From: Craterostigma plantagineum
Lineage: Eukaryota; Streptophyta; Magnoliopsida; Lamiales; Linderniaceae
NCBI GenBank assembly: GCA_027422505.1
Contig: JAPQWV010001418.1
Coordinates: 25,001-89,000, forward strand
DNA length: 64,000 bases
Direction of reading: 5' to 3'
Under the pieces are notes generated by a model, which did not search any database, was not told the DNA's origin, and worked only from the letters and a program-made list of their open reading frames with translations. Each line of letters begins with the position of its first letter. Position 1 is the first letter of the stretch. This document shows positions 21,166-33,091 of this stretch, piece by piece. Both the position numbers and the translations under genes were made by a program.

Positions 21166-24062
21166 GAAAGGAAAATTCCCTATATTTAAAACTTGACAAA
21201 TCTACACATAACTCCTTACTCTCAAACTATTAATCAACTAACTCTCCATTCCCATGCATTTATCATCAAACTCCCCATTTCAAACTTTTATATCACATAA
21301 CTACCTAATGGACGATTTTAGCCTTAGAAAACAACAATATTACCAAAAAACATGTCAACACCCACGGACCCCCTACCCAAAACTTGTAGTACCAATATAC
21401 GTATGCTTGTAGTACCAATGTATAGATATTCGTGGTACCATCAGTGGTACCATTCCGCGAGATAATGTAGTACCATACGTATTTATTTGTAGTACCTTTT
21501 CCGTACAATTTGCTTAACTATCGCAATATACCAACAAACATGTCAACACCCACGGACCCCTACCCAAAACTTGTAGTACCAATATACGTATTCTTGTAGA
21601 CCAATGTATAGATATACGTGGTACCGTGGTACCATTCCATGAGCTACTGTAGTATCATATGTAGGTTACTTGTAGTATCTTTTCCGTACCATGTGCTTAA
21701 CTATCGCAACTCCTACCCTAAAATTGTAGCACCAATACACATATATTTGTAGTACCAAAATACAGATGTTCGTGGTACCGTATCGTAAGCTAGTGTGGTA
21801 CAATGAGTAGGTTACTTGTAGTTGTAGTACCAATATCTATGGCAACGGTCACGGACCAAAAATAATTCAGTTGGCGTCGAAAATTGTAACGTCCCGTCCC
21901 ATACCGGGTGTCACTATAGCATCCGTCCCTATCGGGACCCGTGGGGTTGGGCCCACCACACTCCGACTGAAGTCTGGCCCCACTGTACCACCATTTAACC
22001 TTTCAACAACGTGCTTCGTCCTCGCTCACACGCACCCTGGGCAAACTTCCCAGGGGGTCACCCATCCCTAGATTTCTCCAAGTCAAGCACGCTTAACTTC
22101 GGAGTTTCTATAGATGGACTTAAAAGGTCGGTCGACCTTGGTGGTATTACAATCAATTCTCTTATACGATTCTTAGCCTGCATGTGATGCCCGGGGCCAA
22201 AGAGGGCGGGGAGTGATAGCCGGTGCCATGAATGTGCACGGAAAATGAGCGGCTCATGGAAGGCTTCTAGGCGAAGGGTACACGAACGAACCGATCTGAC
22301 ACCCGAACGAGAGGGGATCCTGAGACTGACAATGTATGGGCGTGTCAGGCTAAGAATCGTATAAGAGAATTGATAGTACTACTCATATCACCAAGGTCGA
22401 CCTACCTTTTCGGGAGTTCATCTATAGAAACTCTGAAGTTAAGCGTGCTTGACTTGGAGAAATCTAGGGATGGTTTACGTATGTAGGTGCCTCGGCTGAT
22501 GGCGGTGACTCCACGGACTTTTGAGTGCGGGGCAGTACATGGGAACGCGACCTGTGGAGTATTTTAATCTATGGTTGTATTTTACTATTAGGGTTTCGAC
22601 CCAATACATAAACGTGTGTGTGTTGTAATATATTTTATTTACAGGTTTAGACTTTTGGGCTTCGGCCCAATACTTGAATATTATTTTGTAATAAAAGGTT
22701 TTTATTAAATGGGCTTTCCGCTGCTTACGCTGCGTAAAACCCGCCAAAATACGTATTTAAGAAGTAGGGTCGTTACAGGTGGTATCAGAGCACAACCTCT
22801 CGCAGTACGGTGTTGGTTCGGGGACGAACCAGGCGGAAGCTGGTGGGCATGTGACGCCCGGGGCCAAAGAGGGCGGGGAGTGATCGCCGGTGCCATGAAT
22901 GTGCACGGACAATGAGCGGCTCCTGGCAGGCTTCTAGGCGAAGGGGTACACGAATGAACCGATCTAACACCCGAACGAGAGGGGATTCTGAGACTGGCAA
23001 TGTATGGGCGTGTCAATCTCATAATCCCCTCTCGTTCGGGTGTCAGATCGGTTCATTCGTGTACCCCTTCGCCTAGAAGCCTGCCAGGAGCCGCTCATTG
23101 TCCGTGCACATTCATGGCACCGGCGATCACTCCCCGCCCTCTTTGGCCCCGGGCGTCACAAAAATTTCTTACCCAAATTTGAAGTACCAATATATGTATG
23201 TTTATAGTACCAGTGTATCGATGTTCGTGGTACCATACCGTGAGCTAGTGTGGTATCATACGTAGGTTACTTGTGCTGAGCACATGGTACCGAAAAAAGA
23301 TACCACAAGTAACCTACGTATGGTACCACACGATCTCACGTTATGGTACCACGAACATCTATACATTAGTACTACAACCATACGTATATTGGTACTTCAA
23401 GTTTTGGTAACGAATTTTTCGACGCCATCAGAATTTTTTTTTTTGTCGTGACGGTTACCATAGATATTGGTACTACAAGTAACCTACTCATGGTACCACA
23501 CTAGCTTACGATAAGGCACCACAAACACCTGTATATTGGTACTACAAATATATGTGTATTGATGCTATAATTTTAGGGTAGGAGTTGCGATAGTTAAGCA
23601 CATGGTACGGAAAAGATACTACAAGTAACCTACATATGGTACTACACTAGCCATGGAATGGTACCACGAACATCTATACATGTACTACAAACATACGTAT
23701 ATTGGTACTGCAAGTTCGGGTAAGGAAAAGAAAAGGGTGTGAGAATTAGTAGAAGGGCAAAATCGTCCATGGGCTCATGGAATGGTACCACGAACATCTA
23801 TGCATTGATACTACAAATATGCGTATATTGGTACTACAAGTTGGGTGAGGATGCGGAAATTAATAGAGGGGGCAAAATCGTCTATGAAGTACTACAAACA
23901 TACGTATATTGGTACTACAAAAATATAGGGGCAAAATCGTCCATAAGGAGTTATGTGTAAGATTGTTTTGATTTAGGGAGTTTATTAATAAAAGATATGG
24001 AATGAGGAGTTATGTGTAAGAAAATAGAGGTATGGGGATTTAATTGAAGTTGCCCCTGAAAA
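21166..24062. mobile_element. Large foldback element with GTAGTACC sub-repeats, interrupted
   Basis: The two arms are reverse complements: CACATAACTCCTTACTC near 21196 against GGAGTTATGTGTAAG near 23947 and 24004, and GGACGATTTTAGCC near 21309 against AAAATCGTCC. Inside the arms, blocks such as CTTGTAGTACCAATATACG and CGTGGTACCAT repeat at roughly 50-60 bp, in direct orientation on the left and inverted on the right. A TRIM (21885-23160) sits near the centre. No protein is encoded. Its superfamily is unknown to me. Confidence 0.6.
21885..23160 (+). mobile_element. Cassandra-like TRIM with 5S rRNA-derived LTRs, rearranged
   Basis: The block starts TGTAACGTCC, ends GGGCGTCACA and is flanked by AAAAT on both sides (21880-21884, 23161-23165). 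Inside, a plus-strand LTR runs 22183-22777 and is followed by the PBS TGGTATCAGAGC (22780-22791), a roughly 60-bp interior, and the first part of a second LTR (22850-23018). The outer parts, 21885-22182 and 23019-23160, are inverted LTR pieces. LTRs contain a 5S rRNA-like stretch (GAAGTTAAGCGTGCTTG, then GATGGGTGACC in the inverted copy), the hallmark of Cassandra. No protein is encoded. Confidence 0.8.
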
Positions 24063-25014
24063 CATCTTAAAAAGAGAATAAGTTGTAAAATGATTATTTT
24101 TTAAAATGGGGCAAATGAATCAAAGATAGGGCGAAGAAACGGGTATTTCACGGCCACAAGGTGTCTTCTTTTCAGTTTAATTATTGTAGTAGCTTGTCCG
24201 CCAAATCTTTGAAATATATCCTTCTTGGAATATATCATCTGAAAACGATATGAAGATATATACTAATATTTGGGCGTGGATGCATAGAAAGCACCGAAGA
24301 TACATATTCTCCTAATATTTACTCGCTCGAAGATAGCTAATATTCGTCCATATGCATACATGTACAAATCGCGACACCATTGGGATCGACAACAACGACG
24401 CATAATATGATTGGCTCAAACTACTTGTGTAAGTCTCAAATTCGTATATAGATCTCCGCCTATCATCAAACATGATATGTGAATTATATAAATAGTTTTG
24501 GTCTGATATTTCGTGGCCTGTACGATCTTCAATATGGCATATCAATTATTCTATTATATATAAAGCTGTGACTATCAATCACTCTTATGCCAAAGTGTAT
24601 CCTTCCTTGTATTTGATGCCAATGCAGATCGTAAAAGCCACGATATCCGAAGCACGATAAATAACGACTCTATTCCAATGCATATCATTCGTTTTGGTTG
24701 GGATACTATTATGGTTTTCAGAGTCCTGAAAAAAGTCTTGCATTGCATCCCAGTAAGTTATTACCAATCAATTTTACTATTTTTTTTTCTTACATATATA
24801 GAGCTTACTTGTTTATCTACACACACATATATAGTGGGATCGGGAAAACGATGACAGGCCGTGCATGATCAACAAAGTGATGGGCGCAGTTAGACTTGAT
24901 GATTGAATGACTTACTGCTGATGGAAAAACACAAGAATTCTGAAATAGAGAGGCTTCTGCGATAGGAAAACTTCCGCAAAGTTTAACGATTGAAAGTTCG
25001 TCTACTGTTTATCA
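24063..25014. other. Intergenic, nothing recognised
   Basis: AT-rich. Short minus-strand frames at 24312-24767 lack any domain. No RNA gene seen. Confidence 0.3.
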
Positions 25015-25022
25015 CTGGAATG

Positions 25023-27139
25023 CATTGTTGCAAAACTCGGGCTGGGCGGCCGAGTACTCGCCGCCTAGGCGCTAGGCGCCCGTTGCCGAGGCGATTTGTG
25101 CCTATTCGGGCCATATAGGCGGTTGAACCGACTACTCGGCGCCCAAGCCGAGTAATCGCCGAGTATCCCGAGTAATTAGCGATTACTCGTTATATTAAAA
25201 TATTATTAAAAAGTTGTTTATATTAAAATAAAAAGAAAATCCCAAAATCTAACCCTTCAATCGTCACTACCCATTACCCAACAAGCCAACACAGAAAAAA
25301 TCAGATCTTCGTCGCAGCCTCCCCTCATCGCTTGACCAAAATCTTTTGGACTTCGTGTGCTGCTCATACAATGAATCTCATGCTTGAAGCTATTGGGAAA
25401 CAGACAAGGTTCAAGAATGTTATTGATCAAGCGAAGAAATTGACGATTTTTCTATATGCACACCACAAAGTCTTGGCGATGATGAGAGCACATACAAAGA
25501 AGAAGGACATTGTGAGACTGGGGGTGACACGGATTGCTTCAGCGTTTCTTACCCTTCAAAGCCTGATGGAAAAAAAATCAGAGCTGAAGATGATGTTTGG
25601 AAGTTCTGAATGGGAGGAATGTAAATTTTCGAAGACCGTGAAAGGAAAGGAGGCTTATACAACTGTGATGAGTTTGGGATTTTGGAATGGTGTATCATCT
25701 TGTCTACAGGTGTTCACACCTTTAATCAAGGTCCTTCGCATTGCTGATTCTGATAGAAAACCATCAATGGGTTTTGTATATGGTGAGTTCATCCGCGCAA
25801 AGGAAGAGATCAAGGTTTCTCAAAATAATATTCCGAGCAATTATGAGTCGATTATTGAAGTTATTGATGCGAAAATGCAAGGAAGACTTGATAGTCCGCT
25901 TATTTGTTGAATCCTTATTATCATTATAAAGATCCTCTCATTCAATTCAAAAATGAAGTGTCGATTGGAGTTATTGATTGCATGGATGCTTTATTTCCGG
26001 GAGATGATGTTATGCAAAATACGATCTTGTTGGATGAGCTTCCTATCTACAAAGAGAAAAGCTCAATTTTTGGAAGGTCAAATGTAGCGTCTAGATGCCT
26101 CTCGAAGGACGATAGCTTTGATCCAGGTATATTCTTTTACATTATATTCATACAACTAATTGTAGTGATTATTTTATTTTGTTTATGTAGTGACTTGGTG
26201 GTCAACTTTTGGTTCGATAACTCCAAATCTTCGAAGTTTGGCCATGAGAATCCTCTCATTGACTACTAGTTCATCCGGTTGCGAAAGAAATTGGAGCGCC
26301 TTTGAAGGGGTTAGTGTATTTGTCACGAATGATGTTATATTATTTTTATTATTGTTCTTTTTTGAGAAAGATATTTGTCACGAATGATGTTATATTATTT
26401 AGTTTGTTAACTTGTTTCTTAGGTTCATACAAAGAAAAGGAATAGGCTTAGTGCAACTCTACTCAATAATCTTGTATTTATCCAATTTAATGCAAGATTA
26501 TTGAGTAGACAAAAAGAGAAAAAGATAGAAGCGATGTAGATGTTTTATGTTCATATGATGCTACTACCGCACAAGAATGGATTGTTGATGGAATTGAAGT
26601 TGACGATGATGTGATTGAGGAAGAGGAGGAAGAGGCGGATAAGGTCAGACATGCACAATATCGACCGATAAGAGAATTGTATGATGATGATTTCGAATCT
26701 GAGGATGAGGTAAACGAGGATAACTTGGAGGCATTTCACGAGGATGCAATATGTTGATGTCTTTTTTCTATGATGGACCAACTTGTTTTTGTTTTCAATT
26801 AATGTTTGTTGGTCCAGTGGGTCTTTTCTTTTGTTTCGGATGCTAAATTTTCAAACTAAACTGTATTTCGATGTTACTTTTGTTGGTCTTGTTTCGAGAT
26901 GTTGTGGGAATGCTTGGAATATTTCACGGTAATGTTGATCTTGTTTTGTGGGAAATGATGTGGAATCCTTACAAAATGTAGTGGGGATCAAGTATGTTAG
27001 AGTATTTTTTGCACTGAAAAAAAAAGACATATAAACAGACTAATTTCCGCCTAGAATCCGCCTAGGCCCCGCCTAGTCCGCCTAGGCGCTAGGCCCCCCT
27101 CGGGCGCCCGACTAGCGCCTAGCGAGTTTTGCAACATTG
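25023..27139 (+). mobile_element. hAT element with partial transposase
   Basis: 2117 bp with TIRs CATTGTTGCAAAACTCG and (reverse-complemented) CAATGTTGCAAAACTCG, flanked by a perfect 8-bp duplication CTGGAATG (25015-25022, 27140-27147). Subterminal CCTAGGCGC-type repeats lie at both ends. The transposase has lost its N-terminal half, so the element is probably non-autonomous. Confidence 0.93.
25332..26757 (+). pseudogene. hAT transposase, N-terminally deleted
   Basis: Begins within the catalytic region (FWTSCAAHTMNLMLEAIGK, as in DUF659-type plant hATs) and continues to DRKPSMGFVYGEF and SIIEVIDAKMQGRLDSPL. It then shifts frame near 25905 (FKNEVSIGVIDCMDALFP). The dimerisation segment is at about 26195-26310 (SSGCERNWSAFE) and, after a probable intron, KKRNRLSATLLNN near 26430. 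An acidic tail (DDDVIEEEEEEADK) ends near 26757. The BED finger and the first catalytic segment are absent. Confidence 0.75.
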
Positions 27140-27147
27140 CTGGAATG

Positions 27148-27398
27148 GCATTTTGATCGGTGAGATATTGTTTATTTCAGATTTTTATGAACTGAGATTA
27201 ATTTTTGTGATGTTCACCGAAACATTAGTTTCTGCAAACCCCCTACGCGTGCCCTCGACGAGTCGTATCGAAGCATTCTACTGTTTATCCCAGAAGGTTG
27301 CGCTTTCTTTTTTTCACGACGGATGGCGAGGAAATCCCTTATTCATAGAGATATGAGGCTAAGCAATATACTAATACTGACATACGATTTCTGCCCCA

Positions 27399-27433
<35 letters not shown>

Positions 27434-28255
27434 CTAGTCTTTTGCACATTATTCATAATTAGAAATGTCAATGTTGGGAAGGGATGTAACCCCACGCGGT
27501 AAAATAAAACTACCAAAGTAAGAAACACATCATAATTTTAGGTGGAAACCCTCTGGCTTTTCTTTTTTTTTTTTTTTAAAAGAGGATTTCATTTCAAAAA
27601 CCAAATGGAGAAAATGTACAATAGAGCAACAATCAATATTTTACATTGATTAGGTGGAAAGCCTCCGTTATATTGAAGAATATTATTGTTCGACTCTTAT
27701 GTTTAAGTTACATTTGACTTAATTAATTAATGTCACGAATAATTTATCACAACTCTTTCATGAGATTTTGTAAGTTTCGACAAAGTTTTGTATAATCTCA
27801 TGCCGTACACGCTTTCGTTGATATTTTGTAATGCTATAACCTTTTCAACATACAAAGTTAATTGTATAATTTCATGGGAAGCTATATAGCACGTAAACTA
27901 AAAGATCAAGCGGTAATTAGAGCAGAATATAATTAACTGATTATAATATGATATATATTTTTTCCTTTTGCTAAGAGATCATTTAAAGCATATTAGATTA
28001 CAATTTTTTTAAGTGGCTTTAAAATGATATTTATTTTTGGCATACAGTCAAGTACAGTGATGACATGGACATCTCATGTAATCCTGAGGTTGAACGATTG
28101 TAATAAACCTTGATAAAAAAAAAAAAGTAAAATTGCAAATTCACTTTGCCATGAAATGTAAAGATTATAAATTACATTTGTTTATTACAAAAATAAAAGC
28201 TATCATTGTGTCAATCTCTAACTCATTCATTTGCGCTATCGTCATAAACTCGTCG

Positions 28256-28294
<39 letters not shown>

Positions 28295-28316
28295 AGAATG
28301 AGTCCATAGCAAGAAC
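27148..28316. other. AT-rich spacer with microsatellites
   Basis: No gene. Contains (AT)n near 27401-27429 and (TA)n near 28255-28292. Confidence 0.5.
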
Positions 28317-28324
28317 ATCACAAG

Positions 28325-28862
28325 TAGAGCTGTCAAATTGGCGGGGCGGGCCGGGCCGGCCCGCCGCCCGCCAAAGCCCGCCGTCCGGCGGGGCGGGGAG
28401 GGGCCGGCCGGCCCGCCGTTTGGCGGGCCCTAAAAATAGGAGCCCGCCCCGCCCCGCGGCGGGCCAGGGCCGCCCATTTAAAAAAATAATTAGTATTATT
28501 TAATCTAATTTAAAACTTTTAATTTATTAATAATTTATTATTAATTGTTGAATTTATTAAAAAAATTAGATAGAAATATGCAATTAATTATTTTTTAATT
28601 AATAAACATGATATTAATTAGATGATTTATTAATTAAATATCTAATTAACTTAATATTTATTATAGATTTAGTATATATTATATAATATATATAATACCT
28701 TAAATTGGCGGGCCGGCCCGCGGGCTAGCCCGCCCCGCCAAAGCCCGCGGCCCGCGCGGGCTGGCCCGCCCTTCAGCGGGCCTAAAAAATTGCAGCCGCC
28801 CCGCCCTTTTGGCGGGGCGGGGCGGGCCGGCCCGCGGGCCGCGGGCCGGATTGACAGTACTA
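28325..28862. mobile_element. hAT non-autonomous element upstream of YUCCA-like pseudogene
   Basis: 538 bp flanked by a perfect 8-bp duplication ATCACAAG (28317-28324, 28863-28870). TIRs are TAGAGCTGTCAAATTGGCGGG and (reverse-complemented) TAGTACTGTCAATCCGGCCCG. Both ends carry dense GGCGGGCC/GGCCCGCC arrays around an AT-rich core without coding. It ends about 78 bp before the ATG of the monooxygenase relic. Confidence 0.92.
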
Positions 28863-28939
28863 ATCACAAGACACAGGAGACAAAACTAAAAAAAAAAAAA
28901 GGAACTAAAAAAATACTCATACAAAAATTAATAACATTG

Positions 28940-30412
28940 ATGGCGCAAGAAACAACAGTCTTGATAGTTGGTGCTGGCCCCGCTGGTCTTGCAACCTCGG
29001 CATGCCTAAAAACCTCAAAGGCATCGCAAACATTGTGTTAGAAAGAGAAGATTGTTGCACTTCTATGTGGAAGAAGAGAACGTACGACAAATTGAAGCTT
29101 CACTTAGCCAAACAATTCTGCGAATTGCCTCACATGTCTTTTCCCGAAGATGCGCCAACATTTGTACCAAAACTAGGGTTTGTTCGTTACTTAGATAGTT
29201 TACGTTTAACGTTGATCCAATGTACAACCGTTCAGTTGAATGCGCTTCTTTCGATCATGAGAACGAAAAGTGGCTTGTCGAGGCAGACAACATAGTAAGT
29301 GGCAAGAAGGAATTGTACATATCTCAGTTTATCGTTGTGTGGCAACAGGCGAAAATAGGGAGTGATTTCGAAAATCCAGGTTTGGATTCTTTTAATGGGA
29401 TAATGATGCATTCGGTCAGTTACGAAAATGGCTAGAGATTCAAAGGTAAGAATGTTTTGGTGGTGGGAAGTGGCAATTCGGGCATGAAAATTGCGTACGA
29501 CCTTTCGAATTGTGGCGCTAAAACTTCAATCGTCGTTCGCAGCCCGGTATATATACATGTATGCATATATTTGTGTGGTTGATAATTATTACTTTATGTC
29601 TGACCTAATTAATTGTTTTTTCGTAGGTTCATTTACTGACGAAGGAGATGGTGCTGCTCAGAATGGCGCTTCTGCAGCGCAAGAGCGTCGCAGTGGTAGA
29701 TTACGTACGTTGATACTATTTTTGAGCAAATTAATTCATGGAAATCAAGAAAAATATGGTATTCGACGCCCGAGCAAAGGACCGTTCTCGATCAAGCTAG
29801 CGACTGGGCGATCTCCAGTCATCGATGTTGGGACAATCGACAAGATAAAGCGCGGCGAAATCGAGGTAATGTTGTGGGCATTCAATAATATATAGCATTT
29901 TATGGATCGCATGTAGATTATACTACATGCTCAGGTGGGCTAAAATGCGTTAATCATTGTGAATATATATACAGGTTTGTCCAGCGGTTGAGAGAGTTGA
30001 TGATGGCGCGATTCTCTTCTCAATTGGCCATACAAAGCGCTACGACGCCATAGTTTTCGCGACTGGGTTCATGAGCACCGTGACAAGGTGGCTAAATGTT
30101 TATTTTTTGTAGCAACTCAAAAGTTACTAAAATATATTCACAATATATCTAAACAAATAACGCATAGATATTATGTAGGACGGCGAGAGCCTTTTTAGCG
30201 AACAAGGAATGCCGAGGAAGAAGGCTCCTAATCACTGGAAAGACGAGAATGGTTTGTACTGCGCTGGGTTCGGAAGGGCGGGACTATCCGGGATATCGAA
30301 ATATGCGAAGGCGATTGCGCAAGATATTTATGAGATTTTAGATCAATTTCAACAAGCTTGTGTGAAGGAAGAGAATAGAGGATTTATTAGATTGATTTTG
30401 TTTGTTTTGTGA
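28940..30412 (+). pseudogene. YUCCA-like flavin monooxygenase, broken
   Basis: Relic of a YUCCA-type enzyme, which converts indole-3-pyruvate to auxin; it resembles the YUCCA10/11 branch. The FAD-binding motif [17 protein letters not shown] lies at the start, followed by [16 protein letters not shown], the NADPH motif [19 protein letters not shown] (29448-29505), GIRRPSKGPF and ATGRSPVIDVGTI, a DAIVFATG motif near 30045-30066, and the C-terminal NGLYCAGFGRAGLSGIS. Introns remain visible (GT near 29548, AG near 29626, and two later). Lesions: frameshifts near 29015, near 29195 and near 29700, and a stop TAG near 29433. A full enzyme cannot be made from this sequence. Confidence 0.85.
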
Positions 30413-31080
30413 AAGTAGGGATGGATTTGATTTGTTGAGATTAGGGTTTTTAATAAGAAAAGTTCATTTCTAGGGGTGCTCTTATACCTAATATAACAAT
30501 TTTCACCCGATTTGTATTTTAATTGGCTCATGGGTAGGTGAATAATATCACAAGTTCACCCTTAAACAGAAGTTCTCTATTATATACTACTTCACTACCA
30601 ATGATTCTTCTTCATATGTCGGAACTATCAAGGTAAGGGATGGTTTTGTTTGGGATAATTTGCGACATCGATATGCCATTTAGATCATCGAAAATAAGGG
30701 ATGGATATGTGTTATTGTTATGAAGGAATAAAACGTGACGACTAATATGTCCAATTATTGACAATAATATAGAAGATCAATCATGGTACGAAGATGTTCA
30801 GGGTATGCATATTACGAGAAAAAGACACACATGCAGGGTACCCTATGGTACGATACTATAATATATATAGCAACTAAAAATTGGTAGGATGCCATTAATA
30901 ATCTCGTCTCTCTTCGTTATCCCATAGTATACTTTTTTGATTCGATAATTCAATTGAGCATACATTATTTATTCGGGCAAATTCCCTTTCGGTACTCGTT
31001 GAAGTTTGAAAAATTTATGTTCAATATCTTCGAATTATTTCTTGTTCAGTACTCATTGTTAAAAGTTGTGTTTTTAATAC
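30413..31080. other. Intergenic DNA, no gene seen
   Basis: AT-rich and non-coding; nothing recognised. Confidence 0.35.
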
Positions 31081-31830
31081 TTCAAAACAGCGACGGGACG
31101 AAAATACGCCTTTTTCACCATAAAATTGGACATTATACCAAATGTTGTCATTATTATAGAAACTTTTGCCACTGATATACCAACAAATAACGTAATTTAA
31201 ATTTATAGAATAAAGTTAGACATTATACCAACTGTTGTCGCGTTATATCAACAGACCAGCCGTTGTCGTTATTATACCTACAAACTGAACATTATATATA
31301 GCAATTAGTATAATATCCAATTCTGTTGGTATAATAAACGACGATTGGTATAATGTCAATTTGTTGGTATAGAATTATTATATAATATTTGTTGGTATAA
31401 TAGTAATACCAGTTGGTATGATCCCCAGGTTTGTTGGTATAAAGTTGCAATAACGTTATTTGTTGGTTTAATAGTGTCAACAATTTGGTATAACAGCGAC
31501 ACAGTGAGTAACTGAGTATAATGTCAAGTTTTGTTGATATAACTTTCGTTCGTTGGCCTATTTTATGTAAGCTAATTATAATAACGTTATTTATTGGTAT
31601 AATACTCTCGTGTCTGATTTGGTATAATAACGGAATCAGTGGGTATAGTTTTTAGAATTTCTGGTATAATAATTTATAACGAGTTTTGTTGGTATAATTC
31701 ATGCGATAATATGTCAACTTTTTTTAACATGTAAAACATGGTTATTTTCGTCTTTTCAAAATCCAAAAGGCACTGAACATGTAAAGCAAGGTTATTTTCG
31801 TTTTTTCAACGTCGAAAAGGTACTAAACGA
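31081..31830. repeat. Second TTGGTATAAT repeat region, foldback-like
   Basis: The left part carries TTATACCAA-type repeats and the right part TTGGTATAA-type repeats, so the block is inverted about its middle. The outer ends also match in inverted orientation (GACGAAAATACGCC left, TTATTTTCGTCTTTTCAA right). It shares repeats and the right end with 20.4-21.1 kb. No coding. Confidence 0.6.
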
Positions 31831-32050
31831 GAAGGAACCCGAATTCCCTTTGGGAACCTAGATTACCGAACGGTCATTCTCCACCCCGAACCAATTCATC
31901 ATAAACGATAAATTAGTAGGGATGGTACTAAGAACGAGAATTTGATAGGGGGTGGTACGTCCAATACCACTCTGAACCCGCCCATTGCCACCCCTAATTA
32001 AACTAGTTATAATGATTTTATAGTAGGTTCATCGTTAACAAGTTAACTAT

Positions 32051-32284
32051 TCAAGTCTGTTAATAGCCAATGAGGCTTGGCTCTAGTGGTCAAGTTGTGG
32101 AACTCAAAGTCTTTGGAGGGTCAGATCACGGGTTCGAACCTCCCTGGCTACCAAATGCTTGAGTCGAGCATGTCACACATGGGCTTGTCCTAGTGTGGGG
32201 TACCTGGTTTGCAGGCGAGCACGTCAGCCCTCGGATTTACCTGGCCCGCACGGTTCCCCGGGTTTCCCCAAAAAAAAAAAAACT
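32051..32284 (+). mobile_element. tRNA-derived SINE
   Basis: A box (TTGGCTCTAGTGGT, 32077-32090) and a perfect B box (GGTTCGAACC, 32131-32140), followed by a tRNA-unrelated body and a poly(A) tail (about 32270-32282). AACTATT occurs just before the unit and again after the tail, a possible target duplication. It is not a tRNA gene: there is no closing acceptor stem. Confidence 0.75.
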
Positions 32285-32764
32285 ATTAGTATATGTCTGG
32301 TTAGTAATATGTCCCCCTTGTTAGGAGTGTATATGAATTTTAGGTAACAATAAAATTATGCATTGAACAATGTTGTTCCGTGGCAGTATATGGTTTGTTC
32401 GTAGTATGTCAGCCCTATCACGGATTCACGGATTTATATTCTTTTATAAAACAAAGTAATTGAACTTATCTATCGAATAATGTTGTTGTTTATAGCATAT
32501 GCTGACTCTTGAAAAAAAAGTTGCGTTTTCTAGCCTCAATTCCTCGACAATGAAGCGACAGCCATACTCCTTTTATAGTAACGAGGAAATAACTTTAGCA
32601 CGAGTAGAATTCCGTATCCTACATATAAATAAGCCCATAATCTTCCTTAACTACAAGAAAGATTATTAAAGTAACAAACACATACACATACGGAGACGAC
32701 ACGAAGTACCACCATATGTGCTCCGATATTAAACATTCTGATAGCGAGATTTTTCTTTGCTAAT

Positions 32765-33091
32765 ATGATCGTCTTGGAAGACAATTGCAACCAAAATACA
32801 TGGGGAGACGATGACATCTTCGGAGAGTTAGTATCTGAAACTCTAGATGAGATTGTTTTCAATGTTCCTGCCGACGTGGACTACATTGATTACTCGAGGG
32901 CATATTCCGGAAACGATGAAGTTTTTGGATACGGAACATGCAGCGAAGCAATCTTAATGTACGAGTGTTTCGACTGCATGACAACATGTCGTGCAGTGTT
33001 GACGACGAGGTGTCCCCAATCCAAGGGTGGAATGGTTAGAATGGTGGATTGCACAATCACGTATGAGGACTACGACTTGTACCCAGACTGA
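32765..33091 (+). CDS. Gnk2/DUF26-like cysteine-rich protein
   Basis: A 108-codon frame with one Gnk2-homologous (stress-antifungal, DUF26) domain: FGYGTCSEAILMYECFDCMT, then TTCRAVLTTRCPQSKGG, then DCTITYEDYDLY. The family usually has a secretion signal and some members bind mannose and inhibit fungi. Upstream in the same frame are about 18 codons reading CAPILNILIARFFFAN, which look like part of a signal peptide. They have no ATG; an ATA codon at 32714 stands where a start might be. The annotated start therefore gives a protein without a signal. It may be intact with a different first exon, or a gene that lost its start. Confidence 0.6.
   Translation: MIVLEDNCNQNTWGDDDIFGELVSETLDEIVFNVPADVDYIDYSRAYSGNDEVFGYGTCSEAILMYECFDCMTTCRAVLTTRCPQSKGGMVRMVDCTITYEDYDLYPD

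Noticed and set aside
21360..21840. Regular repeats suggesting a CRISPR-like array
   Set aside because: Units are degenerate, mirrored in the second arm, and the genome is a plant; this is a foldback element.
22413..22475. Possible 5S rRNA gene
   Set aside because: Only the central and 3' part of 5S is present, within LTR-like ends and followed by a PBS; it is the TRIM's 5S segment.
31916..31997. 82-bp unit with TAGGGATGG / CCATTGCCACCCCTA ends
   Set aside because: Looks like a hAT remnant, but flanks show no 8-bp duplication and the left end is weak.
32077..32145. Possible tRNA gene (A and B boxes)
   Set aside because: No closing acceptor stem and a SINE body with poly(A) follows. The same applies to the minus-strand unit near 46310-46370.
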